Below are positions 35,202 to 48,700 of a stretch of 64,000 nt of DNA, one piece after another (positions within the stretch are counted from its first letter, which is position 1; each line of letters opens with the position of its first letter). A program made the translations under genes and the position numbers. The stretch lies in assembly GCA_029449235.1 (NCBI GenBank), contig JANATG010000008.1:310001-374000 (forward strand). The letters run 5' to 3'. Origin of the DNA: Linnemannia schmuckeri. Its lineage: Eukaryota; Mortierellomycota; Mortierellomycetes; Mortierellales; Mortierellaceae. The notes beneath the pieces are model-generated. The model was not told the DNA's origin. It saw only the letters and a program-made list of their open reading frames with translations, and did no database searches.

Positions 35202-38200
35202 CTATCGACCAGCGAAACCCAAGCCGCCAGCAAACCGGAGCTCAACCGTCTCAAAGACCTGCTCCCGCTTCTTCTTGATATGCGCCTCATAAAACCGATT
35301 CGCACAATCGACCTGCGCCTGAGGGTGCGCGAACGTCACACCCTTGCCCTTGGTCCGCATGCCCAAAGCATCCACCTGTCCAACATCCTGCAAGATCTTC
35401 AACGCCACCTTCTCCCGCCTCGGTTGACCCGCCGAGCCCGTCCACATCTTGAGCAGATCTCGAGTTTTTGTCCTGAGGTTGACAAACTTGTCTGTCGCCC
35501 GACCTGTCATCGTCATACAGGCCTCGACCGCCTTCTCGAGCGATTCCGGTTCTGATGCCAGAATGTCGACGGAGAGAATATGCTTGGTGGCCTCGAAATG
35601 CAAGTACTTGGCAGCCAGCGCCAGGACCTTGCCATCACGGGGCGCAGCACGGGTGGTATCTGCGCCCTTGGGGATCATCCTCTTCAAAATTTCGGCTACA
35701 TCCTCAGACGAGATCCGGGGGTTCCGCATCAACAAATGCAAAGGAGTGTGACTCTGAACATCCAATCCATTGATGTCAATCTCGACGGGCGAGATATGCT
35801 TCAACAAGATATCCACCGCCTCCATCAGGTGCGCAGACCCCTTCTCGTTCTTGAAGGGGATATACCGGTCCAGGAGGACATGGAGTGCATTTTGGTTAGA
35901 CCGTTTACACAACAACGACAGGTCAACATCCTGCTCCATCAGTTCCTTAAAGATCGGCAAGGACGAGGGTAAGAAATGGCCGAGACAGGTGAGGATAGGG
36001 GTGATTTCGCATTCAAGCGAGAAGGTCGGAACGATCGCGTAGCCGTTCAAGTCGTGGCCAGAGAGGATATACCATTCTGTCATGTCAGCGTTTGAGACGC
36101 TGATGGCTTCGTGAAGGGTTGTGGGGCGTTGGCGGGGTTGGTAGCCTGGGAGTGGGGAGAGTGAGCGGACACTGTTGGAGCGCGTTGGCGTGTTGTGTGA
36201 GCTCACCGAGTCGTTGTCCACGCTGTCCGATACTAACAGGAAAAATGTGGGGGCAATTAAATGTAAGTGACCATGCCCAATGTACCTTGGCAAATGTAAA
36301 TGAGCAGAGAAGTACCGGAACAAATAAAAACAAAAACTTACGGACGGTAGAGACGTGCATGTTCATCTCGTCATCGGGCAGCATGAGCATATCCATAGGT
36401 TCAACAACAACAAGCATCTGCAACGTCTCCTCAACAACATCAAGCGGTGGTCTCGACTCTGCATCCGAATTCCAACACATCTTGAACAACTGCTCATAGA
36501 TTTCAGGCGTACCCGGCACAGTTTCTTCACGCAAACCTTTCTGAATCGCCGACGACAGCTGCTCAATATTCTTGTTCAGTCGTGGACCCGCCTCAGCTCG
36601 GGCAATAATCTCATCAAACGGCAACCTGCCCGATGACAACTCCCACAACAGGATTCCCAGTGAGAAGACCTCCCAATCCGGTGAATAGGCAATATTAGAA
36701 ATCGGTCCACCAGCCGCTGCAGTGGCCGCAGCAATCGCAGCGAGCTTCTCGGGAGCAGTATAAACTACCAGTGCTGCATTCGATGGCTGGGCCGTCATCT
36801 GACAGGGTGCGCTTGCAATCATACCCCTCTCGGATCCAAACCCTGTTAACACCGCAACACCCTCACCATCCACAAGAATACTGCCGGAATGCAGTGTACA
36901 GGGGATCCCCTGCGAAGTCAAGTACCTCAATCCCTGAGTCATATCCAGCGCCAACTTGTATCGTTCAGGCCAATGGATCGAATCGAAATGGTGGTCCAGG
37001 AATTGGCGCAGGGATCCATAGCTGGGTTGTTGGAGAAGGAGGGCAGGCATTTGACCATGGGTCAGACTGGCATTGGGAAGATATCCGTATAACTGGATGA
37101 TCTGTCTGCACTTTCGTAGCCTGTGTAATGCTTGGATCTAGAACAAGAGGAAGAGGAACGAGGACAATAGTTAGTGGAGGGTATTTGATGGAGGGTACAT
37201 ATAAAATGGCGTCATTGGGAGATTCTTGAGGCTGTTCGCCACTAACAACCCCCGAGCCATCGCGTGTCGACTGACACGATACCGTGCATTAGGAAGGAAA
37301 AAAGCAAAAAATAAAACAAAAATGAGCGAGAGGAGAGAGCGCAAAGGGAAGGAGAGATGTGAGGTGGGATAGAACGCGGAATATGGCATGGAAGAACATG
37401 AGGGAAAAGGACGAAGAAAAAAAATGAGAGCACACTACACACACACCATACAAAAAGTAAGCTAACAATATTCAACGTTGCACAAAGAAAAAAGCAAACA
37501 AATAAAAAACAGGAACGAATAAACTCTCACGCGTGCCTTGACCAGCAAGTTAGCCAGTCAGCCAGCCATTAACGCCCAAGAGCGATAGACGAGCGGATAA
37601 AAAAGGGAAGGATGTATGGAGGGATAGAACATGAGGTGCGATAGAGAGAGAGAGGAAGGAGATATTTTAGTAGGGCTCCTCTTGCTGGTTTGTTGAGGAT
37701 GTAGATAGATGTCTTTATAAGAGTATGGGCATGAGCATGAGCAGAACACATTTGGACGAACAACGGCGACAACAGAAAACAACAACAAAAAGACGGCGAC
37801 GAAGCAATGTCGCTGTTGTTGCTCATAGGATGTAAATGGAGTGGAAATGAAAAATGCTCGATGGGCCTTCTCTTGTACCTCAATGCCAACTATTCTCTGC
37901 ACATTGTTCAAAACAAACATGCGTGAGCCATTCCATAACACTTTAACTCCAAACTTGTGCCCATTGAACAAGACTAAAAACCTTCGTAAAGAAAGAGAGA
38001 AAGAAAGAAGATAGATGTCCAATTCCAACTCATCTTCTCTCCATTGTTTCATCATTCATCGATGATGGATGGACAATCTACTCTGCTACCCTTTACAGCC
38101 CAAGCAAATCATAAACAAAACAAAAAAGTACGCTAGTCGCCAAATAGAATAAAGATGTCCCCAGTTTCTTCCTTCGATCGAGCCGAGGGATTGCCGAGAA

Positions 38201-40591
38201 AGACGATCCAAATAAAATAAAATTAGAAACAAATGTCAAGTGAGGGAGGAAGGGAAGTGAAAGGAATATATGGTGATATAGTGCGATAGAGAACGCATTC
38301 CGGAAAGGGTAAGGAAGGTGGAAGGAACCTCGAACAAATCTCACTCTCTTTGTGTCACCCACAAAAGAGGATTTCGTTCCCTTCTATATCTGCCTTCTCA
38401 ATTCCTCTGTGGTTAAGGTTTATCCTTCTTCCTTTCCTTAGGCCCAGCCTTGTTCTTTTCTGATGATAAGAATTGAAGGAAAACAGAGAGAGAGAGAGAA
38501 AAGAGAGCACATACACAAAACCGAAAAAAAAAGTAAACAAAACATTTACCCAACGAACGCCCTGCCTTGCTCTGTCTCCCTCATTGCCTATGTCCCATAT
38601 TCCATCTTTCTTCTTGTTTTTCTGTTTTTCTCATCTTTGTTTTTCTTTCTTCTTTTCATTTATGTGTTGTTTGTGTCAGGGTCACCGATTTTTGTTTATA
38701 TTTATGTTAGATGTCGATGCTGATGCTGTTGGGATTGAGATCGATTACAAGTGTGAGAGAAAGGGAAGAACGGGACTGTTTGTGTATCGTCTTGTGCGTG
38801 AGAACAAAGTCAAAAAGAAAGTGGCTGTCTGTTGTTGAGGTGGTGGTGGTAATGTTGTAGTGTCAACAATAACAAACCAAGCAAAAATAGAGGGCTGACT
38901 GACATTTTCAGGAAATATATCTTCGGATTGGATATGAAGCTGAAGTCAGTGGTAGAAGAAGGGCGAGAAGGACGAGAATGAAGACAGAGGAAGAGACGGT
39001 GAAGGTTGACCAAATGAAATTGAACGCAAAAACAAACAACAAGCAGACATCTTCAAGGGAAAGGCGTCTCTCGCCCTGAGGAAAGAAAGAAAGAAAGAAA
39101 GAAAACCACCACACACGCGCCATGCGCAAATGTCCATGGACTGTGCCAATTCAACAAACGCCCGATGCCCAACGTACCAGTGGCCTGATTTTTTTGTTTT
39201 TGTGTGTGTTTGTCGTTGCGAGGAGTAGTAACGGTTAAAATGAAGGAACTGGGAAGGAGAGGAAGGGAAATGTAAACGGCTCTCCTTGCCTGCCTCACTG
39301 TTGTTGCTTTGTTTGTTTGTTTGTTTTGGTCCAAAGGCTTTGACAAAAGCGTGGCCAATCTTTATCCGATATTAAATTTTGACAACGACAAAAAGGCCAT
39401 GTGTCCGTTGAAGAAGGTTGAGAGAAAGAAAAAAAGGTCTGGGCAACGCCGACCCCTTCCCCTCGATCACTAGACCAAACTCAACCCACACCTCTCACTC
39501 CCCGATTTCTCATGAGTGTGAACCTTCAACACATGTCTTCCGTTGCGGCCAAGGCAAAGACAACGGAGAAAGGAAGAGGAAAGACAAGGGTCATTCAAAC
39601 AAAGGATAACGCCATGGGAATAACCATGACACATACATACACGTGTATGAGCATGTCATGTTGTATGTAAAAAGTAGAGTGAGGGTTATCAAAGGTGTAG
39701 CATTGCAAAGGTAAACAAGGAGGCATTCAGTGAAGATGGACGGTGGGAATATGACAAACAGGTGGCAGCGAAAGCGAAAACAAAACAATTTAAATGTCGT
39801 CGAAAAAAGGGAAACAAAAATGCGTAAAGCCCATATAATGTGAGTAATAACCATGACCCATCTCTCCAGTTCATTATAACTAATATGAAACTCACCTCTT
39901 CGAGGACATCGTGGGCTTGGCCCCATCGATCGATGGGCAAGACCTGGACCTGGGACTGTTTCCAAGTCGCAAGTTGCACAAGCTGCGTGCCACCAATATG
40001 ACTCGGGTGCTTTGCATTCGCCACCGTGATCGGCACAGGGACCGTGTTCAGCTGCGCCAACTCCTTCATAAACACTGGCCGGCATGTCTGCTGCAGCCAT
40101 TGTAGACATTGGCGGTAATCTTCTGACGATGAAGAAGAAGAGGAAGATGAAAATGATGATGAAGACGAAGGAGGCTGTTGTTGTTGGTGATGATGGTGGG
40201 CGATGTGATGTTGAGAGATATATGGTGGAGGCATTTCCTCCTCAGCCAAAGAGGCCATGACCGGACCTGTACGGTAGTACGGGTTATTTCCGACGCCATT
40301 AAAAGGAACGGAAGGCGATGGAGGGCCATTACCGCCAGAGAGTACCGAGGATATGCTGTCACTCCTTGCGGAATGTCCATATTGTCCGTTTCCGTTAGCG
40401 CTCGTTGCATTTGTGCTGTTGGAGGTAACGGTGGTGATACTGGAGTTGGAGTTGTAGGCGCCAAAAAGAATATCGCTGTGGCTGGTGCCGTTTCTGATGC
40501 TGCCGGATTTGTTGCTGTTGCCTTGATTCTTGGGGTCTTCTGGGATGTAGCCAGGGCCGGGTATAACAATGCCGGAAGGTATACCAAACAT
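35202..40591 (-). CDS. pseudokinase with C-terminal ankyrin-like repeats
   Basis: Supported exons: 39896-40591 (N-terminal, disordered, Ser/Asn/His-rich), 37879-37973, 36342-37137 and 35202-36232. The last three join in phase, but the first needs one more small exon between 37974 and 39895 that I could not place. Exon 2 has the beta-3-like segment FGVKVLW with a lysine. Exon 3 continues the kinase fold: GIPCTLHSGSILVDGEGVAVLTGFG replaces HRDxxxxN...DFG, so the catalytic Asp, the Asn and the DFG Asp are all lost, while APEKL, DWEVFSLGILLWEL and CWNSDAESRP are kept. This is a pseudokinase by sequence. Exon 4 carries ankyrin-like repeats (NALHVLLDRYI, HTPLHLLMRNP) and a basic tail. The role is probably scaffolding or signalling (inference). 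Confidence 0.75.
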
Positions 40592-43329
40592 TTTTTCTGT
40601 GCGTTGCTGTTATTGATGAGGCTGTGGTGAAGCTGTTGCTTTTGAGACTTGTGTGTCGTAAGGGTCGTGTGCTTGTTGTTGAAAGTGTGTGAGTGAGTGT
40701 GGGTAGGCGCGATTTATGTCCGAGAGGAGGAGTGTGAGATATAAGAAAGGTACAGGGATGAAGGTAAAAAGAGGGCGTGGAAGGGAGAGTTAATGCTGAT
40801 TGCGGAGTAGAAAGACAAGAAAGAAAGAACGAAGGAAGGAAGAAGATAAGGAAGGAAAGGGGGAGAGAAAAGAGCAGTTGAAGAACAAGGGTGGTGAGGG
40901 AGTGAGAGAGAGAACGAGAACTAGGAAAAGAAGATCGAGAAGGGAAAGGAGAAGATGGCAAGAAAAAAGAGACTAAGAAAAGGAGAGAAGGATCACAAGA
41001 GAAATAAAAGGAGGGAGGAATATCTATTTTTTTTTTGAGTCTGTCACTCTCTGTCTGTTTGTCGTCTGCAGGTGTATGTAAAGGGAGGAGGAGTGAATTA
41101 GCAATCGTCGCTCAACTGAAAAGAAGAGAGTGCTCACAGGATAGACAGACAGACAGACAAAGACAAACAACAACAAACAAACAACTGTTCTGTCTTGATT
41201 GCAGATAAGTGCATTAAGTGTACAAAGGCCATGGGCAACGCATCATCACTAGTCATCTCTCTCAGCCTCGCTCTCTCCCTTTCATTTGAATCACAAAACC
41301 CTACTCTTCATTCATTCATTTCACACATTCTCTCTCTGTGTGTGAGAGAGCCATCATCCCCCTTTGTTGCAACATTGTTCCCCAGTCCAGTTCAGTCCAG
41401 ACAAGAGCAGGCGACAAACAGAAGACAGAGAAGGAAGGGAAAAAAGAAAAACGAGCGCATGCACATACAGGTCCTACTGACCAATCATGTCCTCCAGACT
41501 TGTTTGTCCTTCACATCAACCCATCTAAACCTTCTTCTTTATCCCTTTCTTGGGCATGACTTGACTCAACTCGAATGCTCACTTTTTTTTTTTTTTGAAT
41601 ACAGTGGAACCCAATCTTGTAGGCCTCACACATCGACACTTCTTCCATTCCAAAGAGTGAAAATCCAAGGCTCTTTATTCTTTACTCCACTTTCCCCCAC
41701 TTAATTCACTCTATTATTTTCTTGGTGGGCGCTGCTTTTTCTCATTTTGCTCAGGCTTTCGCCCTTCCTTTTTCCTCCCTCTTTTTTCTCGCATTCTCTC
41801 ATTCCTGTATGTCTGTTCGCACTGCATTGAGGCAGGGTTTTTGTTGTGCTTTGCCTTTGTGACCCATGCCCACATCCATATATATGCCATGGAGTACAAT
41901 CGCAATCTACGATAATGAAACTCAATTTTCTTTTTTTCTTTCTTGTTTTTATGATCGCGGACCGAGAGTTCAGATGGAATCACTCCTTAGCCCGGGCCAA
42001 CTCTAGTGTTCATTTTCACTGCAAGATTGAGCTATCATTTTCATTCCATGGCGCCATTCTGAGTGGCCGAGTGGCCGAGTAGGAGGAAGAGAAGCTCATT
42101 GTTATCTGACCGCAGTCTGAAGATGAATTAGTCTTTCTCACTTTAAACATCCCACCGCTCATCCATTCATCCAGCCATCCATTGCTCAGAGAGAACACAA
42201 AAACCTTTCAATGGGTCACATTGCTTTGTTCTCACTAGTCCTCGTCGTACAAGAAACACCAATAGAACAGACAAAGGAAAACGACAATCGCACCAACAAC
42301 AACAAAAAAATTTGAAGTTCCCACCAATTTTTATTTTTTTTTTTTTTTTTTTGGTTGGGCTGCTTTGTTGCTTGTGGTTATCGACGTTGGGTCCTCTTTT
42401 CCGTTCATTACTTTTTTTATTTATGCTTCATCCTTTCTTTTCCCATCAATGGTTTTTTGATGGGCGTAAAAATTTGGCCTTATTCCAATTAGTGCTTTTT
42501 TTTTGGGTTGATTGAGTTGTGGTGGAAGCACTGCTGTGTGTTCAAGGGACCGGACTAGGGGTCATGTTTTTAACGGCCCATGACTATTTGCCCAGCTGAC
42601 TGACCGCCATTCATGCATGCAGGCAGATAGTACACTTGATCGTCACTTCTTTCTGTAGTAGAGATCCCAAGGTGTGGTTCCGCGGAAGAGAGACCCGTGA
42701 CAACGAACGCGACTGAAAAGAAGCATGAGAGCAAAGAAAAAAAGAAAGAGAGAGATAGAGAAAAGCGAGTAAAGAAGGGACGGTGCACAGTCGTGAGGCG
42801 CCGCCAAGCATCCATGTGTTGTGTCCAATTCGTGTGAACCATACACGGACAAGAGGAGGGAGAAAGACGAGGATACAGGGACAAGGGTACAAAGAATCTG
42901 TTGAGTGATTGATGCAGGGGCGAGAAAACAAACAACGCACGCACGGTACGATTTATTTTACTTTGTTTTTTCTCTGATTTTCGATACGCACATCCAATAT
43001 AAAATATTTATATGAAGCCCAAATCAATCTGAAGGAAACAATTAACCCTTTTTGACAGCCGGTGCCTGGATGAGCGGAATGGTTGACGCGCTCCTCCTCT
43101 CGCTCCTATTTTTCCACTTCCAGTCACTTACTTTCATGTCCCGCCTATCAACGAACTATCAACAGCCTACTCTGTTGCAGAAAGGGGCGCAGGTGCTCTC
43201 ACTCCATGCTTCCACGTCTCCAGAAACTCGTCTCTCACGTCTCTGTTCCAGTATTAATTCAAGTAGGTAATCAAGTATAAAACAACATATCTTTCGAAGT
43301 ACCACATCTACTTTATTCAATTTTCGGTC

Positions 43330-44620
43330 TTGATGTCAAGGAAGAAAAATAGGTGCCATGTACCTCTGACAAGGTACCCTTGTATTTTACCCGTGGACAG
43401 TGTACAGAGGACTGTACAATGGAGTGTTTTGTTTAAGAGTTTAAACGAAAATCGGGGTGGTGTGGATCATTTGTTTTTTTGTCCAACTAAAGGTGTTGTG
43501 TTTTGGGATCTAGACCCTTGCCTTTGGACCCTTGCGTGAGTCTAAACGAGAGGCTGAAAGACTGTGTCCTACATTTGACTCAACTTTTTTGCGCCTTGCA
43601 AGAGCCCTTCATTTTTGATGAGATCTCACCAAAAAGAACAGGTTCTTTTAGTTGAAATGAGGTCTTGTATCAGCTCAGAGGAGTAGCCACCTAGACGCAC
43701 ATAGGTGACAGGATCGAGCACGAACACCATTACTCTGGATCTTACTCAAGAGACAGAATAGGAGAATAGCAATGCAATTTTAGACGCACAGAGATGCCAA
43801 CAAACTTACAATTTTATTGAACGAACATAGCTATTCCATGTTTGTCGCCTATAACACACTTTCAAGAAAAAATTAGGTACGATCATTATCTTCTTTTCTA
43901 CTCTCAAGCGCCGTAGCGCGTTGGTAATACATTGTGCAGCGCAAGAGTACGTAAGAACTTATGACAGGGATATGTAGTAGCAATGGTATTGGTGGTGGAT
44001 AAGATGAGGATATTATGAATTGTGGTTGTCGTGGTACTATTGGTGCGTTTTTGCTGGTATTAATATCATCCCAGACCCTCGCTTCCTCCCTTTCTCCAGC
44101 ATGAAAAAATATGAAAGTCACATCCACCATCACGGTGGCGACGTTGTCGTTGCTCGCCCTTTCCTCTGTCCGCCCTGTCGTATCGGCTTCTGTCTCACTC
44201 GTGCCGGCTCAGTTTTTCCGTCTATCCTGAGATGGTATACAATAGGGATATTCTGCTTGATCCCCGCGGTCTTGGATACCACTTGCGTGAATTTGGGGAT
44301 AAAAGTCTCGTCAAACTAAGACATAAAACGTGCGTCATGCTTCGCGGAGATCTCCTTGACGACGATATCGATCAACGCATTTGGAGGTCTTAGCCCTAGC
44401 TTACTCGACGATGTGGTTCCAGATCAGCTGTGGATTGTCATTCATGGTCTTGCGGCGAATTCTTTCAGAGAACAGAATCACTTTCAATCGAATATGCCGA
44501 GGCATCCGAAAAAATATTTGTCATTGAAAATGTCCTCCATTATCCCTTTGACTCGGATCTTGATGCGAGAAGGAAACGAACAAGATTGAAAAAGATTTTT
44601 GATAACTCGTTGAGATAGCC
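43330..44620 (+). pseudogene. fragmentary coding remnants, unrecognised
   Basis: Several short frames look protein-like but do not join. On plus: 43345-43539, then a frame near 44230-44390 (containing RDILLDPRGLGYHLREFGDKSLVKL), then 44440-44618 (containing SLSIEYAEASEKIFVIENVLHY). On minus, a frame reading FDETFIPKFTQVVSKT lies over the same bases as the middle one. Frame changes and stops occur every 150-250 bases without good splice sites, which suggests decay. The family is unknown; the plus-strand pieces are the more likely original coding strand. Confidence 0.3.
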
Positions 44621-45296
44621 ATATCGTTCCTTCACAAGATGCGAAGATATCATACATGCGGATTGTCGAGACTACTTACCCAAAAATCAACGAGGGTCTC
44701 TCGGGGTTGCACTTTTGAATCTATGCTGAGGCCGCATTGTATTCTTGGACAACATCGCGTTTGCTTCCTTGGAGACCGACCGGCAAGGGATATATTTCTG
44801 AAACAGGACTGTACATTCTGTGAAGGAGGGTAGGTTGGCCTTTTTTTTTTAAAAAAAAACGCTACTGCTACTTTCCTCTCTTCGACTCATTTCTTTTCAG
44901 CAAATTTTGAATAAGAATGAGCTATGATTATTTTTTGACAAACTGCTATGCTGATAATTTTTTTTAGCAGGACAGTTGATTGTGGATGAGCGGTTTTTTT
45001 TTGTGCAATGTTGTCATATCTTCTTTTTTTTTCAGCAGAAGTGCTAAAAGGGATAGACGATTTTTTTCAGCTGTGCTGCGCCCCCTTGTTCTTTTAAGCA
45101 AGGGTGAAAGATAGAGGATGCGCCTTTCTATTTATGGTCAACTACTATTGCATTTTTTTATTTCTTTTTTTTTGAAATGGAAGGGGAAGCTGTGAACGGT
45201 ATTATATGTGAGTGAGCGTGGAGAAAAGAAAGAAGAAAAAGACGAAATATAGTTTGCATTGTTGACAAATTGGAAAGGAAGTAAAAAGCAAAGAGA

Positions 45297-45364
45297 ACGA
45301 GAACGAGAAAGAGAAAGAGAAAGAGAAAGAGAAAGAGAAAGAGAAAGAGAAAGAGAAAGAGAAA
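45297..45364. repeat. (GAGAAA)n microsatellite
   Basis: About ten consecutive GAGAAA/AGAGAA hexamers, preceded by two GAGAAC variants. It is followed downstream by a run of about 27 A at 45518-45543 and a (GAAAT)n pentamer run at 45546-45570. Confidence 0.9.
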
Positions 45365-45735
45365 TTACATGGATGGAAAAAGATTTAACGGAGATATTTA
45401 CAGGTGTGTAGGTGTGTGTTGAGGGTGGTGGCGTATGGTGTTGTACAAAGTGCTCGTCACAAGAAAAAGCGGAGAACATGAAAGTAGAAAAAGAGAGCAA
45501 GAGCAAGCAAGAAAGAAAGAAAAAAAAAAAAAAAAAAAAAAAAACTGAAATGAAATGAAATGAAATGAAAATATAACAGAATTGACTGATGCCTTGATGT
45601 TTCCGAGTAAGCTGCAGTGTTCGTCGCATCAAGGGAAGGCGATAACGCCTCCTTGCTGTTGAAAAGTATCCCTGAAAGTGATTGTTGGATTTTTGTTGTC
45701 ACGGCTGTCTCAGCGCTATGCCGCGCCTAGGGACC

Positions 45736-48700
45736 TCAGATGCCGTTATTGCTTTGACCATCTGTGATGTTGTTGGGACATTGACCATCGGTGATGTTGT
45801 TGTCAATAGGTAACGCGCTACTGTTGTCATCCGCAACATTACTGAGGTCGCCTGGAGCTATGCTGCTATTGCTTTGATCAGTAGTGATGTTGTTGTCGGC
45901 AGTCAACGCACTGTTGATGTCATCCGAAACATTACTAAAGTCCCTCGAGGTTGTCTCGCTGTTGCTGTTAGATGCGTCTCTACGCTCTCCCAAGCTGTTA
46001 TCGATCGAGGAACTGTGATCTCGTTCTTCTGCAAGAGGCTGCTCGGCGGTTTCAGGCACAACTGCATCTGGTTTGAGTCGAGGCTGTCCTCGAGCGTCTG
46101 CATCGCCGAGATCAGAATCATCCTCGTCTTCCCGCTTCCGTTTGGTCACAAGTCCTGACTCGGCTCGGCTGTCGCTCGACTCTGTTGCGAGTTCAGATCT
46201 CAGTTGAATGGCTGCTGTATCAATATCTGTACCCTGCCTCCTACTCTCATCTCTGCCCTCGCCAGCCTTGAGAAAGACGATATCCGATCGCAACGCGACT
46301 GAAGGTAAAGGCGACAGAAGAGATGGCGATCCAGAGGCCGCTGAACTGATCACTTCCGTTTGTGCTGGTTTCCCTGTCGACGACTCTTCTTCAACGACAG
46401 TAGTGTCGGTCATCTCAACATCATTCGATTCTGAACTCTGCAGCATGCGAGGAGCGAGGTGGTTTGACAAAATCGTCCCAACTCCTGAACCAGCCTTGTC
46501 GTCATTGCCTGGGCCTGGAAACAACGGCAGTCGCATGCCTGGGAAAAGTCGACTTTGACTGCCCCACAATGTTTTCAAAGAGGATCCGGGAATCCCAATA
46601 CCATCGCCACCGCTGCCGCTGCTATTGTTACCCTCACTTTCATGAAGAGCCAGTAAATTCTTGAAAATAGACGTGTAGCCGATCTCCTCCAGCGCCTTCC
46701 TGTGAACCGTCGCACAATGCGACACCAACATCCTGTTGTTCTTCTATTCGTTTTAAAAGAGGTTGTTAGGAATCGCGTTCACCAGCATAAAGTATGTGTT
46801 TCAGAATAGGTCATAGATAACAAACTGGATCAAACTGACACTTACATCTCGGATAAAACTGAAGAACTCCAGGCAGACCGAGTTTAGGAGATCGTTCTTT
46901 CCATTGGTATCCTCAAGCACACTGACAACTCCATGGATGACCTTGTTCTTAATTAAGATGCGGTTGAAGTAGTCATCCTCAAGTTCAAGGCATGTCCGGA
47001 AAAACTTTATCGCCACTAAATAACAAACAAACATTTGCGTGAGACAACCTGTCTTCACCGACAAAAATGTGTAGAGATTGAGCGCCTTAAAACAGAGAAA
47101 CTTACTGAGGCGCAAATGTTTTTCCTTGTTCTTCAAGAGAATGCAAATCTTTTCGACGAGGCGACTCGAAGAAAGTAGAACCTTAGTACGTGTTGGGTGC
47201 TGTCGAATGAGGAATGACATGAGCATGCAAATGTTCGCACAGCGAGCAGATGAAGGGCGATCCAATGAGGTCGATGCTAAAGAACAGGATGTCCAAAGAA
47301 ACAGAGTTGTCAGTTACTGTATTCGCAACGAAACAAAGAGCGTGAACTCGACAAGTCACGCACAATCAGCAACGTTGAAACTCCTGTCTAAATCAAATAC
47401 ATACTTCTCATGAGCTGTAGGATTGGCGCGACCAGGGTGCTGCAATACTGTGTGTAGAACAGGTCCAGAAACTGGTCCGCGTCAGGGTCCAAGCGCGATG
47501 AATTCTCAACGGAGAAGGGACCTCCATCTGGCAGTCCCAAGCCGTTATCGTCGGCTGACTCGGGATCGATATCCACCAAAATTCTGATGATTTCAGTTAG
47601 CTGGGGCATAAGGTTCGCGTCGTTCTCCGTAAGAAACTGGGTGATGACACGGTCAAAGAACGCCTTGTTGCTCTTGTCCTTTGCCTGCTCAACAATGTGT
47701 GTCCGGATTGATCCTGAACTGTCTTCCAGCGCCATTAGAAGAATATCCGTACCCGTTTGCTTGACTCGGGTACAATCAGATACAAACGCGAATTCGATTA
47801 AAGTGAAAAGACCCAGCTGAAAGAGTCTCCTAGATGCCCGGCAGCGAATTTAGGGAAAGAGAGAGATGGTCAGCCGTGATTTCCAGCTTCTTAACTCGAT
47901 TTTTCTTTCGCGCAGACGTTCATAGAGCATTCTTACCTGTAAATGTTGTAAATGCTTCCACCGCCTGTCTTTTTGGCCATAGAACAGAACTGATGCATGA
48001 AAAGAACGACATCCTGTCGCCGATCCAGAGCCACTGATGTATCTTTGAGTAGATCGAAGAGCTCCTTCAGAAACAGACGATCCGAGAGGAGGTTCTGAAT
48101 AATCTTGACGGTCCTGCGGTTGATAAACGACTCCAGCATTGATTTCGGCCCTTCTTCCAAGTGCCTGATTAGAGCGATATCCTTGATAAACTGGAGCCGG
48201 AACACTTGGTGGATCCATGGTACCACTCGTGTATCATTAAACGGTACCACCTCCTTGAAATGAGCGCGCTGTGAGTAAATCAACCGGTAGTGTGACTTTT
48301 CATTCAGCAAGTCAGGCTCGTCTACAGTAGAAGTAGATGTGGTGGTTAATTGTCAGCCAGATAGCTACATCACATGGTCTTGTTCTTGTGGTGATGTTGT
48401 TTTCAGAAGGCAGATAGAGTAGTCACTTACATTCCAGTATCCCGATACACCCCTCGAATGTTTCGTCCTTGATAACTTCCTCCACGATGGACTGATCACC
48501 AAGTTGAACTAAAGTGAAAAGGAAGGAAAATGGTTGTCTTCATTGGTCAATGTACCGTAGTGGTTTGTGGATGCCCTTACGCTTGTAAAAGCGAAGTCAA
48601 TAAAAACTAAGCTTGACTTACTCAAGTGAACAAGGATTGCACGGAGAGTGTGCAGACTGGAGAGAAGATCCGCATTCTCACAGATCTTGAGAACAGAGAC

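Larger units (their letters stand above)
40592..45735. other. 5.1-kb gene-poor region with repeats and possible coding remnants
   Basis: No intact gene is seen. Upstream of the pseudokinase gene there is a C/T-biased leader on its strand (40600-41040). Further on lie T runs (41583-41596 and 42334-42352), degenerate reading frames (43330-44620) and a hexamer microsatellite (45300-45363). Confidence 0.5.

Noticed and set aside
39591..40109. 172-aa minus ORF overlapping the pseudokinase N-terminal exon
   Set aside because: A frame shadow of exon 39896-40591 plus intron sequence.
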